NCBI GenBank assembly: GCA_003255065.1
Contig: QAOA01007670.1
Span: 496,001-560,000 of the forward strand
Reading direction: 5' to 3'
Source: Cercis canadensis
Lineage: Eukaryota; Streptophyta; Magnoliopsida; Fabales; Fabaceae
DNA length: 64,000 nucleotides
Shown here: in pieces, positions 45,169 through 57,374 of the stretch
Layout of the letters: every line of letters starts with the position of its first letter
How positions within the stretch are numbered: the stretch's first letter is position 1
Notes under the pieces: generated by a model
Databases searched by the model: none
What the model was told of the DNA's origin: nothing
The model's input: only the letters and a program-made list of their open reading frames with translations
Made by a program: the position numbers and the translations under genes

Positions 45169-47224
45169 ATGGCAAGCAACACTGATTTCTTCAGTAAATT
45201 GGATGAGTGTTCTCTCTTTTCTGCCATCGTTTCCTTCCTTCCTTTTAAGGAAGCTGCGAGGACAAGCGTTCTTTCCAAATATTGGAAGAACGAATGGAAA
45301 TCAACAAAAAATATAGAGTTCAATGAACTCTTTTTTGTAAAACCGGATGACCCAGAAGAGACCAGAAAAGCTCAGAGGCAGGTTTTTCTCAGCTTCGTAA
45401 ATCAGTGGCTTCAAAACTACAAAGGTAGTGAATTGCACAAGTTCACTCTGAAGCTATTAGAGCCTAAAAATGTTGGTGACATAGTAGAGCAGTGTATCTC
45501 TTTTGCTACAAGACGCGGAGTGAAAGACTTGGTGCTGGATTTTTCAGACCCGGATCGGAATGAAGAGAATTATGAGCACCAAGATGCTTTATTTCACTTG
45601 CCAATACACTTCTATGAGCAGCGATCACTTCAGTCTTTAAAGCTACTTTCCTGTGGTTTTGCCATCTCTGATTTGTGTATGTTTCATGCACTTAAGTATG
45701 TTTCTTTGGGTTGGATGGAAGTGACAATAGGCACTGTTAAGGCTTTGCTCTCAAATTGTAAAATGCTTGAGAGTTTGAGTCTGAAATGTTGTTGGAAGTT
45801 GGAAAATTTTGATCTTGGTGAAGAAAAGCTGAGGCTGAGGACGTTGGTGGTGGACAATTGCAATTTCGAAGAGGATAAGTTTATAATCGTAGCCCCAGAT
45901 CTAAAATTTCTTAACTACACTGGGGCTGTGTGTTTGTTTGACATAAGGATAAGGCGCCATGTCATGAAAGAGGCAGATCTTCAATTCCCATACGAATTCG
46001 AATTCAATGACAATGGTCATTATCTTTACAGGCTACTCGAAGATCTCTACTCTGTTAGGGTTCTGACTGTATCTAGTTACCTTCTCCAGGTACTCTTCAT
46101 CTTTCTTTTTTTTCTTTTTACTTTATACTCTTGTTTTTGATATATTGCTTCACAGGTTCTCTGAGGTATATGTCTCCAACTTTGTTTCAGGCAATATATG
46201 CAAGAAAAGATTATGGATTTTCATAACCTCTCTCTATAGATGATAAACTTAATTGTGATATCAAATTTGGAGTAGATGCACTGGATTTTATTATGTGTAT
46301 CTTAATCATGTCACATTTCTATGTCAATAAATATCTGGTTATCCTCTGTCATAATCTTTTTGAATTGGTTCTCTTTTTCTTATATTCTGTCTCATTTTAA
46401 TCTATTGTTCCTATAGATGAACTGAAATACAGAAATATTGAATCTGTTTCCTTTTCACTAAAAGAACAAATTAAACATTTGCAATGACAAATTTAGAGGG
46501 CCAAGATGCCACTGGCTCTCCACGTTTCAAATTTTTTTGCCGAATTGCTTTCGAGTCTCACTTTTATAGTTTGGCCCCCATTTGAGTTATTTCTAAATTC
46601 ACCACTGAATATTTGTTTGCATGGCTCTTAAAAGATTATTCCCAACGGCGACCATCCATTTCGTATGCATCAGCCCTTAAATGTAAGGCATCTGACCATG
46701 AAAGCTGTGTTGCACATCAGTGAGTTTGAAGGAATCATATTCCTTCTTAACAGCTGCCCTAAGTTGAGGACTCTCACAATTGAAAAAGACTTGAAAAGAA
46801 TTTATGTTGTGAGTATATTACTTAAGAATTTCTTTAACTCTCCCTCTAGCTATATATGTTATATGTTGAAGGCTTTAATTAAAGCTTGGTGTTAATTAAT
46901 ACGTATTGTATGCGTGTATTTTAGGATCGTGAACCTCCGTCTGGTCTCGATATTTGGCTTTTCTGGAATACGAATGCAAGAGTTTATAAATGCTTGAGAT
47001 CAAGTCTAGAGGAGGTGGAGTTGAAGGGCTTCAGAGGGGTTAACAATGAATATCATGTCCTGAAATATTTTTTCCAGAATGGAAAAGTCTTGAAAAAGGT
47101 TCATATCAATGTGCTGAAGGAAGACATTGATTATGGTAGAAGGGTGGAATTTTACCGTGAGATGACAAAACTATTGCTAAAATTTCCAAGGGCTTCGAGG
47201 GATTTGGAGATATCAATCTCTTAA
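45169..47224 (+). CDS. F-box/FBD LRR protein, tandem copy 2
   Basis: Three exons, 45169-46089 (307 codons), 46635-46808 (58 codons) and 46925-47224 (99 codons plus stop), 464 residues. F-box: CSLFSAIVSFLPFKEAARTS then VLSKYWKNEWKSTKNIEFNE. LRR part: LQSLKLLSCGFAISDL, LESLSLKCCWKLENFDLG. FBD-type end: FLLNSCPKLRTLTIE, LEEVELKGFRGVNNEY and FPRASRDLEISIS. It clearly pairs with the gene 3.5 kb upstream: same exon lengths, same phases, and shared wording throughout. The acceptor before exon 2 (CTCTTAAAAG) is weaker than the matching one in copy 1 (ACGTTCAG), so exon 2 use may be less efficient or the site may differ slightly. Otherwise intact. Confidence 0.84.
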
Positions 47225-47470
47225 TCAAGCGCTTTGTTTGTTGCTTTGTGTTTTATCAGTTGTTTCACCTTATTTGACTGAATTAGAGAGATGTAATAGT
47301 AATTACGTGCAATCTCTGTTGGACACACATGGATATTGGTTGCCTTGTGTTATATTATGCATCGAGATCATGTTTACAATCAAACAATATGATCACATTT
47401 TCATACATGTAATAACTTAGGGGCATTTGGTATACTGTCATTTTATCGTAATTGTAATATGAGATGCTCT

Positions 47471-47661
47471 CGGTCAATTAAGTTGTAGATCAGTTGATCA
47501 CAAGCCTCTCATCGCAAGAAAATTATCTTATGTTCGAGACCTCTCATTGACAAAATGAGTGTCTCAAAGTTCTCCCATACACAAAGTTACAGCTGTAGGT
47601 GTTTTGATAACGAGATCCAAAAGTTGTGGTCAGCCCTAATTCTTGAGTTACCAAAAAAAAA
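47471..47661 (+). mobile_element. tRNA-derived SINE with perfect 12-bp target duplication
   Basis: Flanked by ATGAGATGCTCT at 47459-47470 and 47662-47673. The 5' part has an A-box-like TAGATCAGTTGATCACAAG and a B-box-like TGTTCGAGACC about 35 bases on, the arrangement of a pol III promoter; the 3' end is a short A tail. About 191 bp. No coding capacity. Confidence 0.85.
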
Positions 47662-48480
47662 ATGAGATGCTCTTGTATAAGTACTCCCTTATATTTAATT
47701 GTAATGGATGTCTAAGATACTTATGTTGTTTGGTCTCCCATTTACATTTTGAATGAATCTTTATACTCCTACTAAACATGAGAATTTTAAATTTTAGGTA
47801 ATTCATATTGAAATAATTGGTACAGGGGTATCTTATATACTAATAAGAATATTCCAGTGTACCAACCACCTCCTAACTCCTTAATTATTTTATATATATA
47901 TCTAAATATTATCCTTATCTTCCTATATGGAAATTCATAATTCAAAGTATCTTATATATGTTGATTGAGAATTCAATTTATTAAAATATCTAACTCTTAA
48001 ATTGTAAGTTTTACAGTATAAAAGTATCTGTAACTTTTTCTGTGTGATTTTGGGGAAGGTCCTGTAATATTTTTTAAAAGAAAATCTGCAGAAGATTATT
48101 ACAGCTCTAATTTCTGAAAAGGAAAATCTTTCATGGGTACAAATTTCAGAAAAGCGTGAATAATTAAAAAAAATAACATATTTACGAGAGAGGACCAAAA
48201 AAAAACTTCAAATTAAGAGAGAGTACTGACCATTTAGAAGAGAAAGAAATTGAGATCGATATGGATTATAACAAATAATTTTTCAAAGATAAAAAGATTC
48301 TACTTGGAGATTATTTGGAAAGAAAATTTTATTAGTATTTATCCAAAAAAAAGATAATTAATAAGAGTATAATTTTGTAATTTAATAAAGAATTTTTTTA
48401 AAAAACCATGTATTTTGTGCAAAAAGACTAATGAAAACACAATAATAAGGGAACAAATAAGGTATTTTTGGGACATTTAA

Positions 48481-48782
48481 GGTGGTGTTTGGTGTAAAAA
48501 ATCTTGTTTTCCTGGGAACACTACTTTCTTGGGAATCCTATTCCCAAGAATGAGATTACTAGGAATGCTATCAACAAAATTTTATTCCCATGTTTGGTTC
48601 AAAGAGAATATACTCAGTAATGCTATCAATGTTTCCAAAAATATCCTAGGCTTCCAGTCTTCGCTTCTCTGCCTAGACATTAGCCATGACAATTTTTTAA
48701 CTCTTGCACTAAACATGAAAATTTTTTATTCCTATCTTATTTTTCTAGAAATCTTAAAACATAACTCGTACCAAACACCACC
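48481..48782. mobile_element. PIF/Harbinger-like MITE, 302 bp
   Basis: Ends GGTGGTGTTTGGTGTAAAAA and CTCGTACCAAACACCACC are inverted; flanked by TTAA on both sides (48477-48480, 48783-48786), compatible with a TTA/TAA-type duplication. The GTTTGGT core and TTTTCCTGGGAA subterminal run resemble the ends of the 31057-32509 element. Confidence 0.7.
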
Positions 48783-50792
48783 TTAAAAGTTTATGTCCAT
48801 CCGCACTTTTATATATGGTATAGATAACCATCAATTTTTTAAGAATAAACATATAGAATAAAATTATTTAATCATTTCATATAATTAGAATCCAATTTAA
48901 CAAATGATTTTTTGTCCAAAAAATTTATGCTAGCTCCACATGATATATACTAAAATTAGAAGTTAGTTTTGTCACTTATAATTGCTCTTGCAAGATTATA
49001 TATATAATATTGTTGGCAGTGTGAAGACTAATTAAGAATTATTTCATTATTTTTATTTTGAGACACACCGAGTCACCGACTAATGGCTATTCACACATGC
49101 CTATAATAAAAGGGATTCGGTTCTAAACATATTTCATATTAGAATTATTGAATATGTTGATATCCAATTTTGTGTGAGTCAACTCTAATTTGATTGGACT
49201 CTTTTTTTTTTAATTGATTTAATTATTTTCCTTTTTTTTCATTTATTTAGTTTGGTTGGGCTTTTTTTTTTTTGGACTAGGCCTACTTGTATTGGCCCAT
49301 TTGCACTAGAGGGCTAGGTCACACTGTAATCCAAGTAAAAACATCCAAAACTTTTATTTACAATTTACACTTAAAAACAAAATTACAAAAATCAAAAGGA
49401 AATAAAATCATGTTATCGGGTACACGCAGCAGCAAGGCTTTTGGCATTTTCTGCTAGCAAAACAGCCCTTGTGCCGCTGCTTCATCTGGTGAAGTGGCTG
49501 CACAACACGCAAGTAGGAAAAGAGAGGATTAACATCTATATCAAAATGACCACATACTTGAGTTATAAAGAGAATTTTAAAACACACAACACACACATAG
49601 GAGAAACACTGGAAATTTGAGAGAGAAATACAGAAAACATTTATATCAGTTCAAGTATCTACAATTTATCCCATTGCTCATTTTTCTTTCTGTGCTAAAT
49701 TTTCACTTTGTTATTAATCTTGCATTACACATAGCACACACGTTTAAGTCCACGTATTCTTTTTTTGTTATATAAAATCACACTTGCCCCATCCCATTTC
49801 TTTTCTATCTAGAGGAGGTTAGTGTGAAGAAAATAGAGGGGATGTCAACCAGGTGGTGACACGAATTATGGTACAATAATCCAGAGACAGCATCACTCTC
49901 TCTCAATTTACGAACACCATCACATTTGGCCTCTTGATATACCAACTGGTTATTTAAAATTGACCACCCTTCTGACCTAACCACCTTGACTGAGCACCGG
50001 TCGGACCAGCCGGCCGGTTTGGTCTGGTTTTTAAGGTTTGCGTTGTGTTATACTACTTATCATCATTTCTTGTCTCTATTTGTTTCTCTCTCTTTCATCC
50101 ACATTATTTTGGATTGTTTGCTCTGCAGTCCTGTTTGGGGGAGAGGAGAGACAGATTCTTCAACCTGGTTTATGCTGGTGGTGAATTTTGCTATCATACA
50201 ATAATATATCAAAGATTCAAAAGTAATTATTAGGAAATGCATTCATATTATTTTGTGTCAATACTTAGTAAACTCATTACTCCTTACTACAATAAAAAGA
50301 CCAAAATACTCTTGCTAAGGTATACATTTTCGGGCTCTCACTCTTTTTCTTTCTCTCTGGTTTCCTCTTACTCCCTTTCCCGATCTTGCTAACTTAAGTG
50401 TTAGAGGTGGCGCCGGAGCTCTAGCTCTGACCTCCCCTGACCTTGCTTATCCCTCCTATGCAGGTTGCTCAGATGCTGGTCATCAACAATTTGCAACATC
50501 GATCTCTTATGCTTGAGTTGACTTGTTTTTGAAATCAAGTAGTTTCATCTTGCACAACAAACGTGAAACCTGAATCCCCATGGCCTTTGCTCTCACCACA
50601 AACTAGACTTGAGGTAGAAACCGCAAACTATGAGCTAAAAACAAAACTAAATAAAAAAAAAAAAAAAAAAAAACATACCTTGAATTATGCAAACGTGAGT
50701 CAATATATTACATCGATTTGTTTCCTTACTTTCCTCTGTGTTATTCTTTCTAATCTGCCACTATATACATATGAATTTGTGTAAACTACATT

Positions 50793-52976
50793 TTAGAAGT
50801 CAATTATGGGCTCCCCAACTGTCAAATTCCGTTCTACCTTCCATGGCAAGTTAAAGAGTTTGGCCATGATAAACTTGAAGATTTTGTTGACATTTATGTT
50901 GTGGGTTGCACTTGAGAAGAAAAGTGTTGCCTTCATAGCCCTTGCATAAGCCCTTGCCTGTTAGAATTTGTGCAAAAGTTAATATGCATATGTCAAAAGG
51001 TGACACTTTGTTTAAAGTAATGCTAATCTGACTTTAATTTAAAAGTAATAAATTCGCAACAATGCTAATCTGACTTTAATGAACATGTAGGCCCAATTTT
51101 TATGCTTAACGCGGAAACGGATAGAATTAACTTAACCACTGTCAAGTCCCAAGATTCCAAAGAATACTCCAAGTCATTAAAATACATTCTTCATGTTCAC
51201 TTGTTCACACGTCAATCAATGGTGTTCCTTTCATAGGAGATCATATACACTTAGACAAACAAATCAGCCAAAAGCATGCTTGATTAAGATGAGAAGTTAA
51301 CTAATCTTCTTCATTAATAAGTTGTGGTAATAATTATTTACCTGGGTTACTATTGTCCACTGCAAATCTGGGGGAAGTCTAACAAAATCATCGAATTTAG
51401 TTCCTATTAAAATGGGAATTGCAGTCTGCAAGTAAATCATAGATACATCAGAAACTTCATAAAAATTACTCAGCAGTGAAAATTGATTTATCAGTAATCA
51501 ATGTCTTTCTTTGTCTCATTTTAATGAGATTAATGTCATTTTTCCATAATGATGCAGACACTATATACTTTGGTATCATTTCAAAGCTTTTCCATGTGAA
51601 AAGCATTTCGAATGTAACTTTCATAAATTTAATTTTAAAAGTAGAGTTAAATATATTTTTTATCATTGAATTATTTTTTAAATGTCACTTTAGTCTTCAA
51701 ATAATCATTATACATGTCAAATCAGTCTTTTAATTGGTCATTTTTTGTGCTATGAAGGCTAGATTTAACAGGTAATATAATTATTCAAGAATTAAAGTGA
51801 CACAAATAATAAATTAATAACTGCATTTAAAAAATAATTTAATGAGAAAAAAATATTTTACTCTCAAAAGTATTAACAGTGTGAATTTTTTTTTTTTGGT
51901 ACCTGATTCCACTTTCTTGCTTCACTATACCAACCAATAACACTGCAAAAACACAGAAATCATTATTTCCATAATTATGTTACTAAAAGATTGTGTAGAG
52001 CTCAGAAAACAGATCATGAGGCTACCTATTTAGTGTACATCGACTAGTGAGATCAAACATGAACAAAATCGCAACTGCATCTTTACAAGCCATGGGAATT
52101 TGATCTAGAGACCTTTTATCACCTACAGCATATATTTACCATCATGAATTAATTCAAAATTGCAATCCAGAAAGGAAAAATAATAAAAAATGTGAAAACA
52201 CAGGTAGAGAGAGGGAAAGTTTAATCAAAGCACCTGCAACATCCCATATACTAAAGGAAATTCTAGCTCCTTGAACACATAATGTCTTGTCCATTAGATT
52301 TAGTCCTGTCATCTGCAAGCTTCTCTTTTCTTGTTCATCTCCTACGTACTTGATCTGAGAATAGGAGTTAGCTAAATACATAACCATTTTCAGAAAAAAT
52401 GGAAAATGAAAATAAGTAAAGCTGAAATATCAAACTCCCTTTTGATTCTAGAAACAAAACTATAATACCCATTTCGCAGAAATTGGAAAAGGAAAATAAA
52501 ACTGAAACATTAAAGACCCTTTTGATTCTAGCAACTAAACTACAACAGCCATTTCCAAATCCAACAATGAAAATAGAAGAAGCAAATTGAGCTGAAAAGT
52601 AAAGAAATTTTAGGAAATTTAAGAAGTTGCTCACCAAAAAAGTGGTTTTTCCAATTCGGCAATCACCCAATAAGCTGATCTTGAGGGGCACCAAATCTGA
52701 ATCTGTTTCGTACCCACTACTGTTTATGGTGGCTTGTTCTTCTCCGAAACTGTCCTCTGTCGCCTCCGGCACGGAAGAAGAATCTTGGAGAGGCAATCTC
52801 CGGTACCGGGAAGGTTGCTTTCCTACAGAACAAACCAGAATCCTATCCCAAATGAACCTGAAAAATCGCCCAATAAATGATACCCTTTGGAGTACCGTCC
52901 ACCGGACGTCGACCTGAACAATTTTCCGGCGAAGTTGTGTCATTTTTCTAGTAGTTTGGTGAAGAATTTTGGCCAT
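50793..52976 (-). CDS. SGP1: SGP1-like (septum-promoting) small GTP-binding protein
   Basis: Six exons on the minus strand: 52976-52635, 52354-52234, 52122-52026, 51942-51903, 51425-51342, 50957-50793; phases join to 282 residues. The N-terminal about 95 residues are basic then Ser-rich (MAKILHQTTRKMTQLRRKIV), as in plant SGP1/SGP2 homologues of fission-yeast Spg1. GTPase motifs: G1 GDCRIGKT (104-111), G3 WDVAG (151-155; the usual Gln is absent, next residue Asp), G4 as GTKFD (208-212, the variant seen in this family in place of NKxD), and a SSAT-like G5 (LFFSSATHNINV). Yeast Spg1 acts at the head of the septation network; in plants the role is less defined and linked to MAP4K-type kinases. 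Intron 4 hosts a MITE. Intact. Confidence 0.88.
51644..51863. mobile_element. Mutator-like MITE family A, copy in SGP1 intron 4
   Basis: Ends GAGTTAAATATATTTTTTA and AAAAAATATTTTACTC are inverted. Flanks TTAAAAGTA (51635-51643) and TCAAAAGTA (51864-51872) match at 8 of 9. Internal stretches TTATTCAAGAATTAAAGTGA and TTAACAGGTAATATAATTA have counterparts in 23822-24062. It lies 40 bases downstream of exon 4 in gene direction, without altering its donor. Confidence 0.82.
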
Positions 52977-54044
52977 GGAGAGCACGGGTTGCTTCTGCTT
53001 TGCTCATAGCTTCTGTTAAAGTGTGTGTTTTTCTTTTTCTGGTGATTGTTTGGTCCTATTAACTAACCCAGAGCCTTCAAGGTCACTGTTTAATACGGAG
53101 ACAGTTGACCGGTATTTCTATTGTTATTCCTAAAGAGTCCAAATTGCCGGCTTCTCGGTTACTACGAAGACTTGGGCAATTTGGTCAATCAATGCGAAGT
53201 GTCCAATTTGGATACCCATATTGATTATACTCTCTGAACTTTGGTTTTTACGTAATTTTATATTTACATTTAACTAAATTCGATAAAATTTCATAAGATA
53301 ATATTAAGATTTTGAGCTAATGGTTTTTTTTATTATTATGATTTTGAGTTTAACACGAAACTTATAAATTTTGAGAAAGATTTCAGCCCCGTTAAAGTTA
53401 CAAACTTTTTGGTTAAAATGTTTAGTTTCAATTACTTTAAATTTTTTATACGGTTTGCAAGGATGTGTGAATATCATTTTCTTAATAATTACACACTATT
53501 GTATAAATGGTTCACTTAGTTAAAACTTTAAAAATAGTGTTATTTGTATATATGATAACATTTAAATTTAATTAAATTCACCTAAATTTTTATTAAACTT
53601 ACACTAAATTTATTTAATTTTTATTATATGAGTGTGAGATTTTTTACGCTTCTTAAATTAGGCGTGCATAAATCATTTTTCATACTCAAACTCAAATGAA
53701 GCTGTTTAGGCAATTACACAGAAATTGTAATTATAAGGCTTTTATGTAGATGGCGTTATTTGTTTGGGTGTAGTGTGAAAGGGGCAATATAGTAACTATG
53801 ATGCTGGGGTTAGTTTGGGAAAAGATCATGACCGAAGGGATAAAATCTAAAAACACGTAACGAGAATATAATATCTTTGTCCACATGCACTGAACAAGCA
53901 TCTTATGAGATGTTTTAAGATAACATAAGAACATTTTGTGTTGATGATAACAAGGAATTATCCGGTGCGGAAAGGATGCACAAGCTAATGGTGTGGGATA
54001 TTCTTCTAATCCTCATGAAATCAACCAAAATATTTACCAAATGG

Positions 54045-54235
54045 AGGTTTCTATGTAGTATGTCATACTACATAAGATTAGTTAATATGAGAATGACATG
54101 TGTATAAATTAACTGTTTTTAAATTTATTTTAAAAAATAAAATATATTATATTTATATTCAATAAAATATAAAAATTACGTATACTTGTCATATCAGTAT
54201 AATATGACATACTTATGTAGTATCATAGAATTCTC
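54045..54235. mobile_element. AT-rich MITE family B, copy 2 (inverted relative to copies 1 and 3)
   Basis: Left TATGTAGTATGTCATACTAC mirrors right GACATACTTATGTAGTATC. The internal GTGTATAAATTAACTGTTTT and AAATATAAAAATTACGTATA correspond, reversed, to copy 3. Confidence 0.6.
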
Positions 54236-54300
54236 GTTACCAATTATAACAATTTCAGTTAATTATCTTATTATAGAAGGTTACACGTAACTAAATTAAA

Positions 54301-54302
<2 letters not shown>

Positions 54303-54337
<35 letters not shown>
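54303..54337. repeat. AT microsatellite
   Basis: About 17 AT units followed by TTTATTTATTTA. Confidence 0.9.
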
Positions 54338-54340
<3 letters not shown>

Positions 54341-55084
54341 TTATTTAAAATTACACTCAATGAAAACGCGTCTTTGAATTTATCTCCATGATAGTGGTAA
54401 ATAAAAATGCTTAAAATTTATGGTTGTTCATTTTTTATTCTAAAGTGACAAATAGATTATAATTAGTAAAGTATACTTGACTGATTGTACATTTGTACAT
54501 TATTAGGAAATAAAAAAAAGGTTAATTATATGTGATTAGGGGATTTTTATTTTGTGGGGGTGAATGAGTTTAATTAGTAAACTATCAATATATTGGTGTG
54601 ACTAATGACAGATTATCAGAAAATGATGTGCTCTGATTGGTGGATCTAAATCAAGTTAACAGAGAGGCTTTTGGATAAAGCAAAAGGCTTCTGCAACCCC
54701 TTTAATCTTTTCCCTAGCACCAAAAATGTTATTTGTCAAATGGTGATGAGTTCATAAGGAATCTACCTCTTAAATTAACTTATATAGTAATATTTTATCC
54801 ATGTTTATATTGTTTAGGTGCCATCATTGGATGCACCAACCTTTTAGAATGAGAAATGGTGCGGGCATTTTGCTGTAGAGAATCTCGATGAAATTTTTTG
54901 AATAAATTGGACACGAGGTCAATTAAAATTTTAAATAAATATAGTTGAATTTAGACGATGTTGTGTATATAAATATAAAAAATATATATATATATATATA
55001 TGAATTTATAGGATTTTTTCATAATAAAAAATGGTAATAAAGATATATTACTTCAATATTACCGGGCATAGCCCCAGTAGCATG

Positions 55085-55320
55085 CGTAGGATCTTAAGAA
55101 GAGGCTGACAAAGATCCACCTAAAAGATTGATTACCTTCAAAGCATTTTTTTGGCTCATAGAGGAGACTACTCAACTAGCCCTTGAGCACTAGGGAATCT
55201 TCTTGATGAGAGTTACCTATTAAGCGAAATTTTTGGTTGTAGGAGGCTCAAACTCGACATTTAGGAGGTGCTAAGAGCTTTAAACCGAATCCCTTTGATC
55301 AACTAAACCAACACGCGTTC
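55085..55320 (-). mobile_element. Possible SINE-like repeat
   Basis: On the minus strand TTTAGTTGATCAAAGG followed by GTCGAGTTTGAGCCTCC could be degenerate pol III A and B boxes. No A tail or target duplication was found, so this stays tentative. Confidence 0.3.
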
Positions 55321-56610
55321 GCTATTTACAGGATATTTTAAGTGGTATTACACACAATAAAAGGTTTCATAGTCCTTTTAATTAGAATGAAAAGGAGAAA
55401 GGAAAAAAGTTGAATACATTGTGAAATTTTCAACAAAAGCAAAAGTCCAAAAATACCCCATACTGGTTTTCATTTTATTTATTTCGGATTAATTTTTTAC
55501 CCAATACCCAATAAAGACAATAGAGAAAAAGTATTTTATATTTCCCCTATGTGTGTTGAACTTTGAAGGTTTCCATGGTCTTATTCTCAAAAGATGGAAT
55601 TAGTTTTGGTTTCCAAAACTAGCAGCTCTCTTGATCTCTTTATATGAAACAAGTAAGAAAACAATTACACTTTCTCCTCACACCTTTCTCGAGAGGGAAG
55701 ACCATATAAGATCTCACACCCTATATACTAATTTATTATGGAATCTTATGACAAACAATGCTCCATAATATTTAATTAGAAAGCCCTATTTGTGTTTGTT
55801 GATAACCTTAGTATATATTCATTTGCATAAAGTATATTATAAGGTACCTATAGAGTATAGTAATAGCCCTATAGAATAAAACCACGAATCTAGAATATTT
55901 ATATGTTATCTTGTTAGTTAGAAAGGTCGTGGGGTTGGATAAGCAATTCAATAGAAAGGTTCCACCAAACTATGTATAGTATACCTATTAGTGATTAAAC
56001 TATATTTTGTTTTCGATAATAGTAGTGATTAAACTATATGATATAGCAAAATGATATGACAATTTAATTCTAATAAGTTACATGCAATTATTTATGTAAG
56101 TGAACAGATGATTGCATTGAGTTTTTCATTTTCCCTATTAATTTTTGAGATGAAATCACATATTAATTAATTTTTTTTGTTATATAACATCATAGAAATT
56201 TAAACTATGTAACTCTTTACAATTATCTAGACCTTTTACTATTAAACGTCAACTAATAGCTTTAAATTAATATTATTCTAAATAAATAATGAAGTAGGAT
56301 ATAGATTAAGATTTTGTTAATCATCCACAATTATAATTAGGTTTATTACCAAAATGTTTGTGCAAGATGATGATGTGTAGCACACAATTACACGTGTTGA
56401 CAAATGGAAAAGAAAGTGAAAAGCACACGACTTTGAAATTGCAATGATGTTTACCACAAAGACGTGTAAGTGGTACAAAGGAGTGATGGGGTCCTTCACT
56501 TGTTGATTTTGTGCTATATGTCCATGGAAGTTTGGTAAACATTCAAAGTGGGTCTCGCAAAGTTGTGGGATTTGTCTTGCAAAAATTCATTCAATGCGTG
56601 TATTGTACGT

Positions 56611-57374
56611 GAAACCCCTTGGGGGAGTGAATGCTTTGAATAATGTAATTTTGTAAATTATTTTTATATATACAATAATTTTGAAACAATTTACATCATT
56701 ACTATACTTTTTTTTTTTAGCATTTCGATTGAATATCGCATTTTAGCATGAAAATTATATGAAGTGTTGAATTTTAGGAGTGCGTCACACGTGGAGTGCC
56801 GCACTCCCAAAATTTGACACTCCTCTTGAGTTTTAACAAAAATCTGACTTGTGTGCTTCAGTTCTTAAGAGGTCTGCAGTTGGAGTTAAACGCCCTTGAG
56901 AAGGACAAGGGCAGCTTTATTCAGGACACCTCTGAGGTGGGTATCTACTTTCCCCTCTTATGTTTTGAATATTCTTTTTGTGATGCTTATGCTCAGGGAC
57001 TTGTTTCTCCTAGTTTTATATATATTCATCATTGGGGTCATTAATTTCAGGAAGACTACAATGCAGTTGTGGAAAGATGGAAAGCAAAGCAGACGAGGGT
57101 GCACATGGCGAGCAAATATGGGGCTTGTTCATTGCCAAGTTTGAGAGTGTAGCACACGTGGAGTGCCACATTATGCCATAGTGCGGCACTCCCCGTGTGC
57201 CACACTCCTAAAATTTGATACTTCATATAATTTTCATGCTAAAATGCGACATTCAACCGAAATACTAAAAAAAAAAAATGCAATAATGATGTAAATTATT
57301 TTAAAATTGTTGTATATATGAAAATAATTTGCAAAATTACATTATTCAAAGCATTCACTCCCTTTGGGGAGTTC
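56611..57374. mobile_element. Pack-MULE-like element with long terminal inverted repeats
   Basis: About 764 bp. The outer about 200 bases on each side are reverse complements: GGGAGTGAATGCTTTGAATA, TTTTAGCATGAAAATTATAT and GGAGTGCCGCACT occur near the left end and mirrored near the right end. Long inverted repeats around a host gene fragment are the hallmark of Pack-MULEs. It encloses two exons and the intervening intron of a methyltransferase gene (56862-57150). Flanking 9-mers (ATTGTACGT, CCATATTAT) do not match, so the exact ends or the target duplication are unresolved. Confidence 0.72.
56862..57150 (+). pseudogene. Captured phosphoethanolamine N-methyltransferase C-terminal exons
   Basis: The first part encodes FLRGLQLELNALEKDKGSFI and QDTSE, then a donor GTGGGT at 56938 and an acceptor TTTCAG ending at 57050 bound an intron kept inside the element. 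The second part encodes EDYNAVVERWKAKQTR, then a one-base frame change, then GAHGEQIWGLFIAK in the next frame. This is the end of the plant phosphobase/PEAMT family (NMT1/XIPOTL1), which makes phosphocholine by methylating phosphoethanolamine. Retention of the intron shows DNA-level capture. The catalytic SAM-binding domains are absent, so it is non-functional as an enzyme. Confidence 0.78.

Larger units (their letters stand above)
47225..50792. other. Intergenic region between F-box gene 2 and SGP1
   Basis: Convergent 3' ends. Holds a SINE (47471-47661), a PIF/Harbinger-like MITE (48481-48782) and a 21-base A run at 50653-50673 preceded by AACTAAAT. Open frames at 49408-49596 (ending KCQKPCCCVYPIT) and 49986-50233 resemble no family I recognise. 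No gene supported. Confidence 0.45.
52977..56610. other. Intergenic AT-rich region
   Basis: Upstream of SGP1; about 3.6 kb without a supported gene. Contains MITE family B copy 2 (54045-54235), AT microsatellites at 54303-54337 and 54981-55001, and at 55060-55330 a SINE-like stretch (listed). Confidence 0.45.

Noticed and set aside
49408-49596. Cys-rich small frame ending KCQKPCCCVYPIT, considered as a GASA- or defensin-like peptide
   Set aside because: Cysteine spacing fits neither family and there is no signal peptide in front.
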